Shown here piece after piece: positions 1-5,901 of a DNA stretch of 6,123 bases. The DNA is from UBA3206 sp964548855 (lineage in GTDB: Bacteria; Bacillota_I; Bacilli_A; Acholeplasmatales; Anaeroplasmataceae): contig CAZJSR010000039.1 of assembly GCA_964548855.1 (NCBI GenBank), positions 1 through 6,123 of the forward strand. The letters run 5' to 3'. Below the pieces are notes generated by a model. It saw only the letters and a list, made by a program, of their open reading frames with translations. It had not been told where the DNA came from and did not search any database. The position numbers were made by a program, and so were the translations under genes. Positions within the stretch are counted from its first letter, which is position 1, and every line of letters begins with the position of its first letter.

Positions 1-22
1 ATTTTTTTTATTACATCAAGGA

Positions 23-51
23 TTGATTATCATTATTATAAGAAATATAGT
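23..51 (+). promoter_or_regulatory. Possible sigma-A promoter upstream of the IS remnant
   Basis: TTGATT at 23-28 and TATAGT at 46-51 are separated by 17 bases, matching 4/6 and 5/6 of the sigma-70/sigma-A consensus. A second -10-like TATGAT with an upstream TG (54-62) follows directly. An 8-bp inverted repeat, TATCATTA at 28-35 and TAATGATA at 51-58, overlaps the -10 and could be an operator or chance in AT-rich DNA. It would read toward the OrfA-like remnant. The match is by eye only. Confidence 0.3.
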
Positions 52-65
52 AATGATATGATACT

Positions 66-150
66 TCCAAAGTAGACAAATAAAATAATTAAAAGGAATA
101 ATAATCCCCTTAGTGGATTTCAGACCTTGAGATTATTAGTCTATTTTGGA
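66..150 (+). promoter_or_regulatory. Nested inverted repeat covering the OrfA ribosome binding site
   Basis: TCCAAAGTAGAC at 66-77 is complementary to GTCTATTTTGGA at 139-150 (11 of 12 positions, the exception being a possible G-U pair in RNA). Inside it, TAATAATC at 98-105 pairs perfectly with GATTATTA at 131-138, so the two right-hand arms are contiguous. The right arm includes the start of the Shine-Dalgarno sequence GGAGG (148-152), which lies 9 bases before the ATG at 162. A transcript entering from outside could fold and hide that site, an arrangement known in several insertion sequences as protection against read-through expression. The outer repeat may also mark the left end of the element. 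Confidence 0.4.
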
Positions 151-161
151 GGTATTTTTTT

Positions 162-470
162 ATGGGACGAAAAGCAAAATATAGTAAAGAATTAAAGCTA
201 GAAATTATTAAAAGATATTTAAATGGAGAATCTTCAGCAGCACTAGCAAACGAATATGGTATGCCTAGAAGTATGAGTGATAAAATTGTAAGTTGGACAC
301 ATAAATACGAAGCGTTAGGTGAATCAGCGTTTAATGAATCTTCTATTAATAGATCATATTCTAAATAATTAAAAGAGAAAGTTATATAAGATTATTTAGA
401 TGGTTATGCTTCATTAGAAAATTTAGAAAATAAATATAAAATTTCTACACATGAAATTGAAGGCAATTGA
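162..470 (+). pseudogene. Degraded IS3-type transposase OrfA (two helix-turn-helix repeats)
   Basis: The reading frame starts at ATG 162 with a good Shine-Dalgarno (GGAGG, 148-152) and encodes 68 residues before TAA at 366. It has the character of an IS3/IS150-group OrfA, the DNA-binding half of the transposase: basic start MGRKAKYSKELK, a helix-turn-helix around residues 8-48 and a W-x-x-K-Y segment. Reading on in the same frame past the stop gives a second copy of the motif: YSK-stop-LKEKVI-stop-DYLDGYASLENL (357-428), which aligns with YSKELKLEIIKRYLNGESSA of the first. Paired HTH repeats are usual in these OrfA proteins, so TAA at 366 and TAA at 387 are nonsense mutations. The frame ends at TGA 468, and no OrfB (DDE catalytic) sequence follows. 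The element is therefore dead and truncated. The family call rests on motif resemblance. Confidence 0.65.
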
Positions 471-498
471 AGGGGACAAAATAAATTCAAAAAATGTA

Positions 499-527
499 TT
501 GACATTAACAAAAAAATATGTTATTTT
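499..527 (+). promoter_or_regulatory. Possible promoter of the methyltransferase remnant, running into a T tract
   Basis: A perfect -35 hexamer TTGACA (499-504) is followed after 17 bases by TATTTT (522-527), a 4/6 match to the -10. The -10 runs into the T14 tract. Transcription starting about 7 bases later would leave a short leader with AAGGTG (539-544) as ribosome binding site for the ATG at 555. The hexamer is convincing but the -10 is weak. Confidence 0.3.
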
Positions 528-537
528 TTTTTTTTTT
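524..537 (+). repeat. Homopolymeric T14 tract
   Basis: Fourteen consecutive T bases lie between the TTGACA hexamer at 499 and the start of the methyltransferase remnant. Runs this long are prone to slipped-strand length change. Because the run sits in promoter/leader DNA, length variation could alter expression, but the gene downstream is already broken. It may simply be AT-rich drift. Confidence 0.6.
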
Positions 538-547
538 GAAGGTGAAA

Positions 548-556
548 TGATATAAT
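548..556 (+). promoter_or_regulatory. Extended -10 promoter element
   Basis: TGATATAAT is a perfect extended -10 (TG, one base, TATAAT). No recognisable -35 lies 16-18 bases upstream, where the T tract sits, but extended -10 promoters can work without one. It overlaps the ATG (555) of the methyltransferase remnant, so it is not ideally placed for that gene. It could produce a transcript of about 330 leader bases entering the ABC exporter gene at 892. Confidence 0.3.
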
Positions 557-841
557 GTTGTATACCTTAATAAGTTTATTTTTGGAATTTGTGGCATTGT
601 TTTAGGTTTTTAATAAGTGGGTATGAATCCTGTTTCGGCAAATGAAATTGAGCAATATTCAGCAACAACTTTTGAAGCAAATCATCACAATATACATTTC
701 GTTGTTGAGGATATAAAAAATATACATGTGCAAGATTTTCCAAGTAGAATTGGTGTACTTGCAGGTGGTTTTCCTTGTCAAACATTTTCCATAACTGAAT
801 ATCAAAGAGATTTTAGCGATGATTGTGAATTTTTTTTCTAG
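555..841 (+). pseudogene. N-terminal fragment of a cytosine-C5 DNA methyltransferase (Dcm-type), frameshifted
   Basis: Intact relatives methylate cytosine at C5 in DNA, usually as part of restriction-modification systems, and are about 300-400 residues long; only about 95 codons remain. From ATG 555 the frame reads MLYTLISLF, then a loss of about one base near 582 shifts to the frame that gives FGICGIVLGF, recognisable as motif I (F-S-G-x-G-G, SAM binding). Two TAA stops follow at 611-616 where sidechains such as E and Q are usual. The frame then reads VGMNPVSANEIEQYSATTFE (motif II region), EDI, and GGFPCQTFSI, which is motif IV with the catalytic Cys of PCQ at 776-778. After a degraded Y-x-x-x-F-x-D-x-x-x-x-x-F-F stretch it ends at TAG 839-841. 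Motifs VI to X and the target recognition domain are absent. The product cannot be active. AAGGTG at 539-544 would have been its ribosome binding site. Confidence 0.8.
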
Positions 842-846
842 CAATC

Positions 847-874
847 TCGAATAAGTGAATTACAAATGTATAAT
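847..874 (+). promoter_or_regulatory. Candidate promoter just upstream of the ABC exporter gene
   Basis: A consensus -10 TATAAT lies at 869-874, with a poor -35 (TCGAAT, 847-852) 16 bases upstream. A small palindrome TACA-AA-TGTA (861-870) overlaps the -10 and could be a regulator site. The predicted start, about 881, falls inside the weak purine-rich ribosome binding region (AAAAGAG, 877-883), so a transcript from here would be nearly leaderless. The operon may instead depend on the extended -10 at 548-556 or on read-through. Confidence 0.35.
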
Positions 875-891
875 AGAAAAGAGAAAAAATT

Positions 892-3039
892 ATGAAATAT
901 TGTATTGTAAGACAAACTGATCAAACAGATTGTGCTGCTGCGTGTTTGGCTACTATATCGTTATATTATGGATTGGAAATATCCATAACAAAATTAAGAG
1001 ATACATGTGGAACTGATATTAAAGGAACTAATCTTAATGGTTTAACTTTAGGAGCTAATAAATTAGGCTTTGATGTAAAAAGAGTTAGAATTAGTAATGA
1101 ATTATTAGATAAGGAAAAATTAATATTTCCATTTATTGCTCACGGTGTAAATAAATATGGAATGACACATTTCGTTGTAGTATATAAAATAACAAAAAAA
1201 TATGTAATAGTCGCTGATCCTGCAAGAAAAGAAAAGAAAATATCAAGAGATGAATTTAATAATTTTTATGATGGCGTATGTGTGTTTTTGAAACCTAATA
1301 ATGATTTTGTAGGTGGTAAAATTAAGACTTCTGGTATATTATCAATATTTATTAAGATGATGATGTCACATAAAAAGTTATTCATTTCTGCTATAGTATC
1401 AAGTTTTATTTTAACTATTTTAGGTATTACTTCAAATTTTTTTAATCAAATATTAATTGATGAAATATTACCTTTTAATTTAAAGAATCAATTAGTAATA
1501 TTTTGTATAGGATTTTTATTTATTTCTTTAATAAATATTATCTTAGGTGCAATAAGACAACATATTTTGTTGCATTTATCGCAAAAAATAGATATTCCAC
1601 TAACACTTGGGTATTTTAAACATATCTTAAGTCTTCCATTTAATTTCTTTTCAACAAGAAAAACTGGAGATATAATTGCAAGATTTCAAGATGCTGGAAC
1701 AATTAAAAATGTTGTTTCAAGTATTGCATTATCGATTTTGATGGATGTATCATTAGTATTTATTGTAGGAATTGTTTTAGGATTTATGAATATAAAACTA
1801 TTTGCAATTATAATTTTATTAACTATAATAAATATAATTTTGATTTTTATTTTTAAACATCCTTACAAGAATATTAATCAAATCCAAATGGAGCAAGGTG
1901 CGAAACTAAACTCTACAATGATTGAGACTCTATCTAGTATTGAATTGATAAAAAGTAATTCTATTGAGAATGAAAGAATAGAAAGTATTGAAAATGATTT
2001 TATTGATGTAGTAAAAACCTCATATAAAGAAAATGTTTTATCAAATGCACAAGGTGTAATATCAAATGCTGTTAGTGTAATTGGTAATTTAGTAATTATG
2101 TGGATCGGTGCTAATTCCGTTATGGATGGAAATATAACTTTAGGTGCTTTAATGACATTTACCTCAATGTCGGGATTTTTTATGGATCCTGTTGGAAGAC
2201 TTGTAGGATTACAATTTCAAATACAAGAAGCTAGTATAGCTATGAAAAGATTAACTGAAATATATGAAGTAGAACCTGAAAAATTAGGCTTAGAGACAGA
2301 AACTTCAATTAATGGCGATATTAATATCAGTAATTTAACTTTCAGTTATGGTTGTAGAAAACCTGTATTAGATAATATCGATATAACAATAAAAAAAGGA
2401 GAAAAAATAGCCTTTGTTGGCGAGTCGGGAAGTGGAAAAACAACATTAGTTAAAATGATGCTAGGATTGTACGAACCAAATGTGGGAGAAATATCATTTG
2501 ATGATAAAAAAATTTGTGAAATAGGATTAATGAACTTAAGAAAAAGAATAGCTTATGTTTCTCAAAATATTGAATTATTTAGTGGTACTATAAAACAAAA
2601 TTTATTACTTGGAAATATGAAAGAAGATTTTATAGATAAAGCTATAAAATTATCAAACTGTGATTTTGTTTACAAATTTCCGGCTGGAATAGATACATAT
2701 CTTGAAGAAGCAGGTGCAAATCTATCTGGGGGAGAAAGGCAAAGGCTTGGAATAGCTAGGGCTTTAATGAAAGATAGTGATTTATTTATATTTGATGAAG
2801 CGACTTCCAATCTAGATTTTTTAAGTGAAATGAAAATATATAATAATCTTTTTAATTCTAATATAGATAAAACGATGATATTCATAGCTCATAGATTATC
2901 TACAATTAGAAGGTGTGATAAGATATTTGTTTTTGATAAAGGGATAATTGCTGAGAGTGGAAATCATAATGAACTATTAGAAAAAAAGGGTTATATTATA
3001 AATTATGGAGTTCACAAATTGGAATTGAAGAATATGTAA
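892..3039 (+). CDS. Peptidase-containing ABC exporter (C39 peptidase, bacteriocin processing and export)
   Basis: This 715-residue protein has the full length and layout of the LagD/ComA/PCAT family, which cut double-glycine leaders in the cytoplasm and export the cargo using ATP. The N-terminal C39 cysteine peptidase (about 1-135) shows Q8-x5-C14-x3-C-L with catalytic Cys14, His93 in T-H-F-V-V-V and Asp109 in A-D-P. A six-helix transmembrane domain follows, with helices near 162-185, 200-222, 275-297, 300-320, 390-410 and 415-435. The ATPase domain has Walker A GESGSGKTT (510-518), Q-loop Gln558, signature LSGGE (611-615), Walker B LFIFDE (631-636), D-loop SNLD (639-642) and H-loop His667. 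All catalytic positions appear intact. The start at ATG 892 places the peptidase motif at the usual distance from the N terminus, although its ribosome binding site (AAAAGAG, 877-883) is weak. The gene lies 24 bp before the next and is first in the row. The substrate is most likely the precursor at 4616. Confidence 0.96.
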   Translation: MKYCIVRQTDQTDCAAACLATISLYYGLEISITKLRDTCGTDIKGTNLNGLTLGANKLGFDVKRVRISNELLDKEKLIFPFIAHGVNKYGMTHFVVVYKITKKYVIVADPARKEKKISRDEFNNFYDGVCVFLKPNNDFVGGKIKTSGILSIFIKMMMSHKKLFISAIVSSFILTILGITSNFFNQILIDEILPFNLKNQLVIFCIGFLFISLINIILGAIRQHILLHLSQKIDIPLTLGYFKHILSLPFNFFSTRKTGDIIARFQDAGTIKNVVSSIALSILMDVSLVFIVGIVLGFMNIKLFAIIILLTIINIILIFIFKHPYKNINQIQMEQGAKLNSTMIETLSSIELIKSNSIENERIESIENDFIDVVKTSYKENVLSNAQGVISNAVSVIGNLVIMWIGANSVMDGNITLGALMTFTSMSGFFMDPVGRLVGLQFQIQEASIAMKRLTEIYEVEPEKLGLETETSINGDINISNLTFSYGCRKPVLDNIDITIKKGEKIAFVGESGSGKTTLVKMMLGLYEPNVGEISFDDKKICEIGLMNLRKRIAYVSQNIELFSGTIKQNLLLGNMKEDFIDKAIKLSNCDFVYKFPAGIDTYLEEAGANLSGGERQRLGIARALMKDSDLFIFDEATSNLDFLSEMKIYNNLFNSNIDKTMIFIAHRLSTIRRCDKIFVFDKGIIAESGNHNELLEKKGYIINYGVHKLELKNM

Positions 3040-3063
3040 ATAATGCAGTTGAAGAGGTGTGTT

Positions 3064-3537
3064 ATGAGTAAGCAAATAATTATAGAGGAGAATAAGGTTT
3101 TAAAATTAAAAAATGTTTTAACAAAAACATTTATAATTGATGAAAATTTTGACGAAAATGCATTTAATATAAAATTTAAAGAGTTTAATGATTACATACT
3201 AAACAATAAAATTGCAAGCTTTGGACCTATGATTATTAAGAATCAAATTATTGGCACAGAGAAAAAGTTGATTCAGTTTAAATTAATGATTCAAACTAAA
3301 AATGAATCCTTAAAAGTTGCTGCACCATATGGTTTTGAAATCGAACATAAAACTAAGCCATGTTTATTTTCACAATTTATTGGTAACCATCAAGATCAAG
3401 GCTATGCAAATTTAAAAATGCAAGTTTATGCGTATGAAAATGATTTAATATTAGATGTTGAATCTTATCAAGTAACTAAAAATAAAGATAATGAGGTAGA
3501 AATAGATACATTTGTACCGATTATAGGAAGGGTGTAA
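3064..3537 (+). CDS. Small soluble protein, GyrI/DUF5085-like (uncertain), inside the export operon
   Basis: It encodes a 157-residue protein. I prefer ATG 3064 over the in-frame ATG 3043 because GAGG (3054-3057) sits 6 bases before 3064, while 3043 has no comparable site. There is no signal peptide or membrane segment, so it should be cytoplasmic. Alternating beta and alpha segments, an early L-K-N-V-L-T-K-T-F strand, a central FGPMIIKN turn followed by an F-K-L-M-I strand, and a C-terminal D-T-F-V-P-I-I resemble the GyrI-like/effector-binding fold, particularly DUF5085 proteins of Bacillota. This is recalled pattern similarity, not a search result. It sits between the exporter and the HlyD-like gene, 24 bp after one and 2 bp before the other, so it is almost certainly co-expressed and probably serves the same pathway. 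It might bind the precursor or exporter, or sense a small molecule; the function is unknown. Confidence 0.85.
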   Translation: MSKQIIIEENKVLKLKNVLTKTFIIDENFDENAFNIKFKEFNDYILNNKIASFGPMIIKNQIIGTEKKLIQFKLMIQTKNESLKVAAPYGFEIEHKTKPCLFSQFIGNHQDQGYANLKMQVYAYENDLILDVESYQVTKNKDNEVEIDTFVPIIGRV

Positions 3538-3539
3538 CT

Positions 3540-4559
3540 ATGAAGGAATATAAAATTAATGAGTTAACTTCATCAAGGATGATGTATGATAAAAATCCAC
3601 CTAGATTTATGCTTTATATAACAATAGTTTTATTAATTTTGTTAATAACAGTAATTGTTGCCTCTTGCTTTTTATATAAAACAGAGGTAGTAAGAACTAG
3701 TGGTATAATATCATCAAGTGATAAGAGTTATATTATGAGTCAAACATCGGGGATGATTGATAAGGTATATTATAAAAGTGGGGATTATGTTAAGGAAGGT
3801 GACTTGTTATTTGAACTCGATACAAATAGTATTGATTCACAAATAATTGCCTATAAATCAAAAAGGGAATTAGTTAGTGAATATGTAAATAATTATGATT
3901 TAATTATTAATTTTTTAAATGAGATTGATTTTGAAAAAGAATTGATAAATCCATTTTCAGAAGGTGAATTCTATTATCAAATGAAAGGTATTATTGAAGG
4001 AATAAATAGTTCTAAAAATAAAGAAGAATTAGTTGAACAATATTTATATCAAATGTATCAATCGAAATTCCAATATGTTTATGAACTTGAAGGAATAAAT
4101 GCTCAAATTGAATCGTATGAAAATATGTATAGTAATTACAAAGTATATGCAAAAAATGATGGGTATGTGAATTATGCAACAAATCTTTTAGAAGGTTTGG
4201 TTATAGGAAATGATTCGTTAGGTACAATTTCTAGTGAATTAACTAAAAATAATGCCATAATAGAGACTTTTGTTGATGTATCATCAAAGTCATTTATAAA
4301 TATTGGGATGGCTGTTGAAATGGTGGTTGGAGGATTGAATCAACAAAAGTATGGAGCATTAAAAGGGAAAATAATTGATATTTCAAGAGATTCAATAATA
4401 TCCGAAGAAAATGTATTATACAAGGTTGTAATTAAACCTGATGATATATGTTTAAAGGATGTTTCATTAACAAATGGACAAGCATTAGAAATAAGAATAA
4501 AGTACGAGAGTATAACGTGGATGAATTGGATGTTAGAAAAGATAGGAATAATGGGATAA
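3540..4559 (+). CDS. HlyD-like bacteriocin secretion accessory protein
   Basis: The 339-residue protein is a membrane fusion/adaptor-type partner of the C39 exporter. A short cytoplasmic N terminus (1-22) precedes one strong transmembrane helix (about 23-46, I-T-I-V-L-L-I-L-L-I-T-V-I-V). Next comes the first half of a lipoyl/barrel-sandwich domain (about 54-95, with S-G-M-I-D-K-V-Y, G-D-Y-V-K-E-G-D-L-L-F-E-L-D), a helical hairpin (about 96-200), and the second lipoyl half (about 203-232, A-K-N-D-G-Y-V through I-G-N-D-S-L-G-T-I). A beta-rich C-terminal domain fills about 238-325. It is shorter than the roughly 450-residue accessory proteins of many lactic acid bacteria, mainly in the helical hairpin. 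The ribosome binding site AGGAAGGG (3525-3532) lies within the end of the preceding gene, whose stop is 2 bp before this ATG, so translation is probably coupled. The outer location and exporter partnership are inferred from the family. Confidence 0.88.
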   Translation: MKEYKINELTSSRMMYDKNPPRFMLYITIVLLILLITVIVASCFLYKTEVVRTSGIISSSDKSYIMSQTSGMIDKVYYKSGDYVKEGDLLFELDTNSIDSQIIAYKSKRELVSEYVNNYDLIINFLNEIDFEKELINPFSEGEFYYQMKGIIEGINSSKNKEELVEQYLYQMYQSKFQYVYELEGINAQIESYENMYSNYKVYAKNDGYVNYATNLLEGLVIGNDSLGTISSELTKNNAIIETFVDVSSKSFINIGMAVEMVVGGLNQQKYGALKGKIIDISRDSIISEENVLYKVVIKPDDICLKDVSLTNGQALEIRIKYESITWMNWMLEKIGIMG

Positions 4560-4568
4560 TACCGATTA

Positions 4569-4597
4569 TTGAATCGATATTATAAATATGTTAAAAT
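4569..4597 (+). promoter_or_regulatory. Promoter in front of the bacteriocin precursor gene
   Basis: TTGAAT (4569-4574), a 17-base spacer and TAAAAT (4592-4597) match 4/6 and 5/6 of the consensus. TG at 4589-4590 adds an extended -10. It lies in the only sizeable gap (56 bp) inside the gene cluster, so the precursor and immunity genes may be expressed separately from the export genes. The predicted start (about 4604) overlaps the ribosome binding site AAAGGAG (4601-4607), leaving almost no leader, which is a point against it. A small hairpin CGATT-attg-AATCG (4563-4576) without a T run overlaps the -35 and could be a regulator site. Confidence 0.5.
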
Positions 4598-4615
4598 AGA
4601 AAAGGAGAAGTTGTT

Positions 4616-5155
4616 ATGGAAAATATTTTAACAATGAACCAAACTATGTTTGGTAAGAAATTTATAGAAAGGAGAGTATCAAAAAGGTCTAGAAAAGCAC
4701 AAGTCGCTGAATTTACATTTTCATCAGATATTGTGGAGATGACATATGATGAATGCGATGTTGTTGATGGTGGTGGAAAAGTTGCAGTATATTTACAATG
4801 TTCATTGGGAGCTATTATTGCATCTTTTGGTGTAGGTTTTACTACAGGATTTATAATGTCATATTTAACTATGAAAATAGGTAAATCTTTACCTACATGG
4901 GTAGGAAAATTAGCTGGTGCAGTAGTCGGAGCAACTATTGGAGCTGTAATTAGTAGTCAAATTAACAAAAATACTGATATCATTAAAATACCATTGTTAG
5001 TTACTTGGATACCATTTGTAAAGTTTGAAAAAACGATAGATTTAGGTGACAAAGCCTATGATTTAGTTTCAACAATTGGTGGTGGATTTGGCGGAGGCGC
5101 AGGTGGTTATGCTGCTGGATTTGCAACTGGTTCTCTTGTGGGTGTAATTGCGTAA
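4616..5155 (+). CDS. Double-glycine bacteriocin precursor, large hydrophobic Gly-rich peptide
   Basis: The 179-residue precursor follows a strong ribosome binding site (AAAGGAG, 4601-4607). Residues 42-53 read MTYDECDVVDGG, fitting the C39 leader pattern in register: hydrophobic at -12 (Met42), Glu46 at -8, Val50 at -4, GG at -2/-1; Cys47 occupies the -7 place usually held by Leu. Cleavage after Gly53 would leave about 126 residues. The leader is long and carries a basic stretch, FIERRVSKRSRKAQ (16-29). The mature part has a hydrophobic helix at about 58-83, a glycine-zipper segment at about 97-115 (GKLAGAVVGATIGAV), a hydrophobic W-I-P-F region near 124-137, and a Gly/Ala-rich tail (GGGFGGGAGGYAAGF, 155-169). 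It holds one cysteine (Cys62), so an intramolecular disulfide cannot form, and no modification enzyme gene is nearby. It looks like an unmodified pore-forming class II bacteriocin, comparable in style to colicin V. I do not recognise a named family; antimicrobial action is inferred from context and composition. Confidence 0.85.
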   Translation: MENILTMNQTMFGKKFIERRVSKRSRKAQVAEFTFSSDIVEMTYDECDVVDGGGKVAVYLQCSLGAIIASFGVGFTTGFIMSYLTMKIGKSLPTWVGKLAGAVVGATIGAVISSQINKNTDIIKIPLLVTWIPFVKFEKTIDLGDKAYDLVSTIGGGFGGGAGGYAAGFATGSLVGVIA

Positions 5156-5793
5156 TGAATAAAATTTATAAAAAAAGACAAATAGTTAACTATGTATTTA
5201 TAACGATATTATTATTGATATGTGTTGCATATTTTATAAATAAGTTTTTTTTGAAGGATAAGAATTTAAAACACTTAAATATTGTAGTTGTTTCATTGTT
5301 ATGTATCATTATATTTATAATGATTGTAATAGCTTTAATAGAGACTAATTATAATAAATCTCTTGATAATTATGTTACAAATGTAATTAAGAACGAGAAT
5401 TATAGTGATGGATTAAATAATCTTGAAGCGAAAAAGATACCTAATCTATTTATTTATGCCATTCAAAGAAAAATCTATTATATAGGATTACTATCATTGT
5501 ATAAAAATGATATAGAAAAGGCAAATGAAAGCTTTAACGATATTGATTTATTCTCAAAATATATTGATCCTGAAATTTATATCAATGCTGTATTTTATTT
5601 GCTAATAATTAATATTAAAACAAATACATCAGATATAATTAAAGACAATTTTATGGCGAAGAAATTCGTTAAAAATAATAAGAATGAAAAAAAATATAAT
5701 TTAATTTGTGATTTATGTAAAAATGATAATGCAAGAATTAAACAAATTAGAACTAATATAAAATGCATAGATGAAATAATAAAAGATTTATAG
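5155..5793 (+). CDS. Two-helix membrane protein with helical tail, probable immunity protein
   Basis: The 212-residue protein begins at an ATG overlapping the precursor stop by one base (TAATG), so the two are probably translationally coupled. Two hydrophobic helices (about 12-28 and 42-62) lie close to the N terminus, flanked by lysines. The rest (63-212) is soluble, rich in Lys, Asn and Ile, and predicted by eye to be alpha-helical. The segment G-L-L-S-L-Y-K-N-D-I-E-K-A-N-E-S-F (111-127) resembles a TPR/Sel1-type helix pair. The charge pattern suggests the tail is cytoplasmic. A small membrane-bound product coupled to a GG precursor is the usual arrangement for bacteriocin self-immunity, so that is the favoured role; no sequence family is recognised. 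A maturation or chaperone role is possible. The terminator at 5819 ends the transcription unit. Confidence 0.85.
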   Translation: MNKIYKKRQIVNYVFITILLLICVAYFINKFFLKDKNLKHLNIVVVSLLCIIIFIMIVIALIETNYNKSLDNYVTNVIKNENYSDGLNNLEAKKIPNLFIYAIQRKIYYIGLLSLYKNDIEKANESFNDIDLFSKYIDPEIYINAVFYLLIINIKTNTSDIIKDNFMAKKFVKNNKNEKKYNLICDLCKNDNARIKQIRTNIKCIDEIIKDL

Positions 5794-5818
5794 TTATATT
5801 TTATATACTAAAATGTAT

Positions 5819-5862
5819 GCCTATAGGCCTATGAGTAAAATCATATGCTTATAGGCTTTTTT
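5819..5862 (+). terminator. Strong rho-independent terminator of the bacteriocin operon
   Basis: Left arm 5819-5834 (GCCTATAGGCCTATGA) and right arm 5841-5856 (TCATATGCTTATAGGC) form a 16-bp stem with one G-U pair and one C-A mismatch, closed by a 6-base loop GTAAAA. Six T bases follow at 5857-5862. It starts 25 bases after the TAG of the putative immunity gene and has the classic intrinsic terminator form. Confidence 0.9.
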
Positions 5863-5873
5863 CTTTGTTAACT

Positions 5874-5901
5874 AAAACTAAGAGTTAATTTTCTTAGTTT
5901 T
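5874..5901. terminator. Second perfect hairpin, possible bidirectional terminator
   Basis: AAAACTAAGA (5874-5883) and TCTTAGTTTT (5892-5901) make a perfect 10-bp stem with an 8-base loop. The right arm ends in a T run and the left arm begins with A bases, so it could act as a weak terminator on either strand. It lies 11 bases beyond the T tract of the main terminator. Its stem is AT-rich, so strength is doubtful. Confidence 0.4.

Noticed and set aside
471..486. Second insertion-sequence end (GGGGACAAAATAAA resembling AGTAGACAAATAAAA at 73-87)
   Set aside because: The similarity is in the same orientation and mostly A-rich; it does not form the inverted pair needed for the other end of the IS remnant.
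576..785. Reverse-strand open frame of 69 codons
   Set aside because: It lies opposite the methyltransferase remnant, whose motifs I and IV are recognisable on the forward strand; the reverse translation has no family character.
617..841. Intact small gene starting at GTG 617
   Set aside because: The sequence before it encodes methyltransferase motif I in the same frame interrupted by two TAA codons, so this is a fragment of a broken gene.
659..844. Reverse-strand open frame of 61 codons
   Set aside because: Shadow of the same methyltransferase remnant; low-complexity, Ile/Cys-rich translation with no motif.
2670..2885. Reverse-strand open frame of 71 codons
   Set aside because: It is antisense to the signature and Walker B region of the ABC ATPase, which is clearly coding on the forward strand.
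3043..3063. Upstream ATG as start of the GyrI/DUF5085-like gene
   Set aside because: It lacks a good ribosome binding site, whereas ATG 3064 has GAGG at a 6-base spacing; the extra seven residues add nothing recognisable.
4616..5155. Lanthipeptide or other modified peptide precursor
   Set aside because: No LanM/LanB, radical SAM or cyclase gene is in the window and the mature region has only one cysteine.
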